From NCBI RefSeq assembly GCF_000745855.1, contig NZ_KN050767.1:32537-96536 (forward strand): a stretch of 64,000 nt of DNA, in the 5' to 3' direction. Within the stretch, counting starts at the first letter, position 1. Each line of letters starts with the position of its first letter. Shown here one piece after another: positions 62,291-64,000 of the stretch. The translations under genes were made by a program, and so were the position numbers. The stretch comes from Xenophilus azovorans DSM 13620 (GTDB lineage Bacteria > Pseudomonadota > Gammaproteobacteria > Burkholderiales > Burkholderiaceae_C). The notes below the pieces were generated by a model. It was not told where the DNA came from and ran no database searches. It worked only from the letters and a program-made list of their open reading frames with translations.

Positions 62291-62695
62291 ATGAACACCA
62301 TCGGCGAACGCCGGCGCCTGCTGCTGTTCGCCGTGGCCGGCGCGATCGGCTTCGTGGTCGACGCCGGCGTGCTGTACGCGCTGGCGCCCTGGCTGGGCTG
62401 GTACGCGGCGCGGGTGCTCTCCTTCCTCGCGGCGGCCAGCGTCACCTGGCTCTTCAACCGCCGCTACACCTTCGCCGCGGCGCGCCCGCCATCGCTGTGG
62501 CGCGAGTACCTGGCCTACCTGGGCGCCATGCTGGGCGGCGCGGCGGTCAACTACGCCATCTACGCGCTGACGCTGCACCTGGCGCACGGCCCCTGGGCCG
62601 CGCTGCTGGGCGTGGCGCTGGGCAGCCTGGGCGGCATGGCCGTCAACTATCTCTCGGCGCGGCACCTGGTGTTCCGGCCGCGCGGCCCGCGCTGA
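62291..62695 (+). CDS. GtrA family membrane protein
   Basis: A 134-residue protein with four membrane spans and the GtrA pattern LLLFAVAGAIGFVVDAGVLYAL, SFLAAASVTWLFNRRYTF, YLGAMLGGAAVNYAIYAL and GGMAVNYLSARHLVF. GtrA-like proteins are thought to flip polyprenyl-phosphate sugars across the inner membrane. Placement after a GT2 and a GT39-like gene makes a three-part sugar-modification pathway, making, flipping and transferring the lipid-linked sugar, likely. The acceptor (lipid A, O-antigen or another) is not shown. Confidence 0.93.
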   Translation: MNTIGERRRLLLFAVAGAIGFVVDAGVLYALAPWLGWYAARVLSFLAAASVTWLFNRRYTFAAARPPSLWREYLAYLGAMLGGAAVNYAIYALTLHLAHGPWAALLGVALGSLGGMAVNYLSARHLVFRPRGPR

Positions 62696-62730
62696 TCGAC
62701 AGCGCCGGCCGATGCCGCTAGGGTCGGGGC

Positions 62731-63636
62731 ATGTCTGCCGCGCCGCCACCTTCTCCTTCCCCCTCCCTGCCGCCCCTCGTCCGCAAGCTGCTCGCCCCCC
62801 TGCGGCCGCTGGCGCCGCTGTGGCGCGCGGCCACGCTGTGGCAGGAGGCCGACGGCCTGCGCATGAGCGCGGCGATGTCCTTCTACGGCATCCTGAGCCT
62901 GGCCCCCCTGCTGGTGCTGATCGTCGCCATCCTGGGCTGGTGGCTGGACCGCGCGTTCGTCGAGACGCGCCTGGTCAGCGAGATCGCCGGCGTGGTGGGC
63001 CAGCGCGGCGCGCAGGCGGTGCAGCAGGCGATCACCAGCGCCCAGCAGCCGCGCGAAGGGATCATCGCCTCGGCGCTGGCCTTCGTCCTGCTCATCTCCG
63101 GCGCCACCGGCGTGTTCGCCGAACTGCAGTCCGCCTTCGAGCGGCTGTGGCGCCAGGGCGGCCCGCCGGCGCCCAAGGCGCCGTGGTGGCACACCGCCTC
63201 GCTGCGGCTGCGCGGGCTAGGCTACATCCTGGTGTTCGGCCTGCTGCTGCTGATGTCGCTGGCGGCCAGCACGGCGATCAACTTCATCGCCGACTGGGCC
63301 GGCCAGTGGCTGTCGCTCAAGCCGCTGCTGCGCGCCATCAACGAGCTGATCTCCTTCGCTTTCTGCACGGGCCTGTTCGCCGGGCTGATGCGGCTGAGCA
63401 GCGGCCCCAAGCCGCGCCTGCGCTACATGCTGGCGGGCGGCGCGGTGGGCGCGGTGCTGTTCACGCTGGGCAAGCAGGCGCTGGCGATCTACCTCTCGAC
63501 GGCCGCCGTCGTCTCGGCCTACGGCGCGGCCGGCTCGCTGGTGGTGATCCTGATGTGGATCTACTTCACGGCCGCGATCCTGCTGTTCTCGGCCAGTTGC
63601 GCGCGGGCGCTGCACGAGGAGGCGGCGGCGCGCTGA
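62731..63636 (+). CDS. YihY/virulence factor BrkB family membrane protein
   Basis: A 301-residue inner-membrane protein of the YihY (formerly RNase BN) type with six to seven spans. It has the typical start (RMSAAMSFYGILSLAPLLVLIVAILGWWL), the AQAVQQAITSAQ cytoplasmic part, SGATGVFAELQSAFERLW, and the late GAAGSLVVILMWIYFTAAILLFSASCARAL in parts. The role of the family is not firmly known; transport of lipids or small molecules is proposed. The name RNase BN is a historic error and should not be used. ATG 62731 was taken. It lies 35 bases after the GtrA stop, followed by palindrome family B. Confidence 0.92.
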   Translation: MSAAPPPSPSPSLPPLVRKLLAPLRPLAPLWRAATLWQEADGLRMSAAMSFYGILSLAPLLVLIVAILGWWLDRAFVETRLVSEIAGVVGQRGAQAVQQAITSAQQPREGIIASALAFVLLISGATGVFAELQSAFERLWRQGGPPAPKAPWWHTASLRLRGLGYILVFGLLLLMSLAASTAINFIADWAGQWLSLKPLLRAINELISFAFCTGLFAGLMRLSSGPKPRLRYMLAGGAVGAVLFTLGKQALAIYLSTAAVVSAYGAAGSLVVILMWIYFTAAILLFSASCARALHEEAAAR

Positions 63637-63702
63637 GCCGCTTGGGTCGCGGCCGCGGTCGTGATCCGTGGTCCGGCCCCTCACACCCGTTCGATAACCC
63701 TC

Positions 63703-63790
63703 ACCGTTCACGCTGAGCTTGGCCTGTCCTGAGCCTGACGAAGGGTCGAAGCGCCGCGCCCCGGCTTCGACAAGCTCAGCCCGAACGGGT
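63703..63790. repeat. Dispersed palindrome family B, copy 3 (long form)
   Basis: The left arm begins ACCGTTCACGCTGAGCTTGG, the right arm ends GACAAGCTCAGCCCGAACGG. The long-form insert (GGCCTGTCCTGAGCCTG) is also in copy 1. Arms have a few mismatches, unlike copy 2. It follows the YihY gene by 66 bases, with no T-run after it. Confidence 0.85.
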
Positions 63791-64000
63791 GGGGGAATCG
63801 ACCTCATCCGGTGGCTTTCCCCTTCGATGCACCCCAGCGGTTCCACGCGCCGTGGCCGGGGGCCTGGGGCGCGGGCGATTTGTGGGGCGGCGAGGAGCGC
63901 AGGCCAGGGGCGGGCGTGCCTGCCGAAGGACAGGCACGCTTCAACTCTGACTCGCTGCACCTGTTTGAACGGAGCGCTCCGCAGGAGCGCGCAGTGAGTT
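63791..64000. other. Unassigned sequence to the window end
   Basis: Between the last palindrome and the window end I see no convincing gene. The only rightward frame here begins inside the repeat and lacks coding character. A GGAGCGCTCCGCAGGAGCG stretch near 63975 can fold. A gene just beyond the edge may have its leader here. Confidence 0.4.

Noticed and set aside
63719..63997. A 92-codon rightward frame at the window end
   Set aside because: It begins inside palindrome family B and its translation looks non-coding.

Overview
The window is very GC-rich, tightly packed DNA from what is most likely a betaproteobacterium of the family Comamonadaceae (Burkholderiales). The evidence is the split cobalamin methionine synthase with an S-adenosylhomocysteine riboswitch, the GTP-type PEP carboxykinase, a RecBCD operon, a HutF/HutG-type histidine pathway, many GTG/TTG starts and ATGA overlaps, and dispersed intergenic repeats of a type I associate with that family. 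The genus cannot be fixed from this sequence alone. I saw no rRNA or tRNA genes, CRISPR arrays, insertion sequences or prophage.

Layout. Positions 1-815 hold the start of an SpmA/SpmB-like membrane protein that runs off the edge. Positions 961-2117 are an AT-richer islet (DUF2251 protein, lipoprotein). Positions 2261-14171 are mostly housekeeping: metallophosphoesterase, LysR regulator, small membrane proteins, pckG, threonine ammonia-lyase, a double-AAA ATPase, a Phd/zeta-like toxin-antitoxin pair and recQ. Positions 14329-27235 are a complete histidine-utilisation (hut) cluster under HutC-type operators: ABC transporter (its binding-protein gene broken by an internal deletion), hutC, hutH, hutU, hutI, hutF, hutG, then an FAD-linked dehydrogenase and a HisC-like aminotransferase. 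hutD follows at 27359.

Positions 38739 down to 27994 are one leftward block: fecI (Fur box upstream), fecR, a TonB-dependent siderophore receptor, two DUF4198 proteins, a MacA-MacB-outer-membrane-factor tripartite exporter and a Fur-family protein with no histidines. It looks like a combined siderophore uptake and export or recycling unit. Positions 50204 down to 38912 are recC-recB-recD followed on the same strand by an AT-richer two-gene module, an OLD-like ATPase plus a TOPRIM-like DUF4276 protein. That module is the best candidate here for an undescribed system: a split OLD-type defence module next to RecBCD.

Positions 50282-59310 contain SH3b-domain envelope proteins, a fatty acid desaturase, the homocysteine half of MetH, a LysR/PACE-efflux divergent pair, a possible papain-like protein, and the large MetH half behind the riboswitch. 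Positions 59395-63636 encode a GT39-like glycosyltransferase, a GT2 glycosyltransferase, GtrA and a YihY/BrkB membrane protein.

Two repeat families are scattered through the intergenic regions. Family A has three copies, each starting within about 10 bases of the upstream stop codon and in the same direction as that gene. Family B is a long palindrome with three copies.
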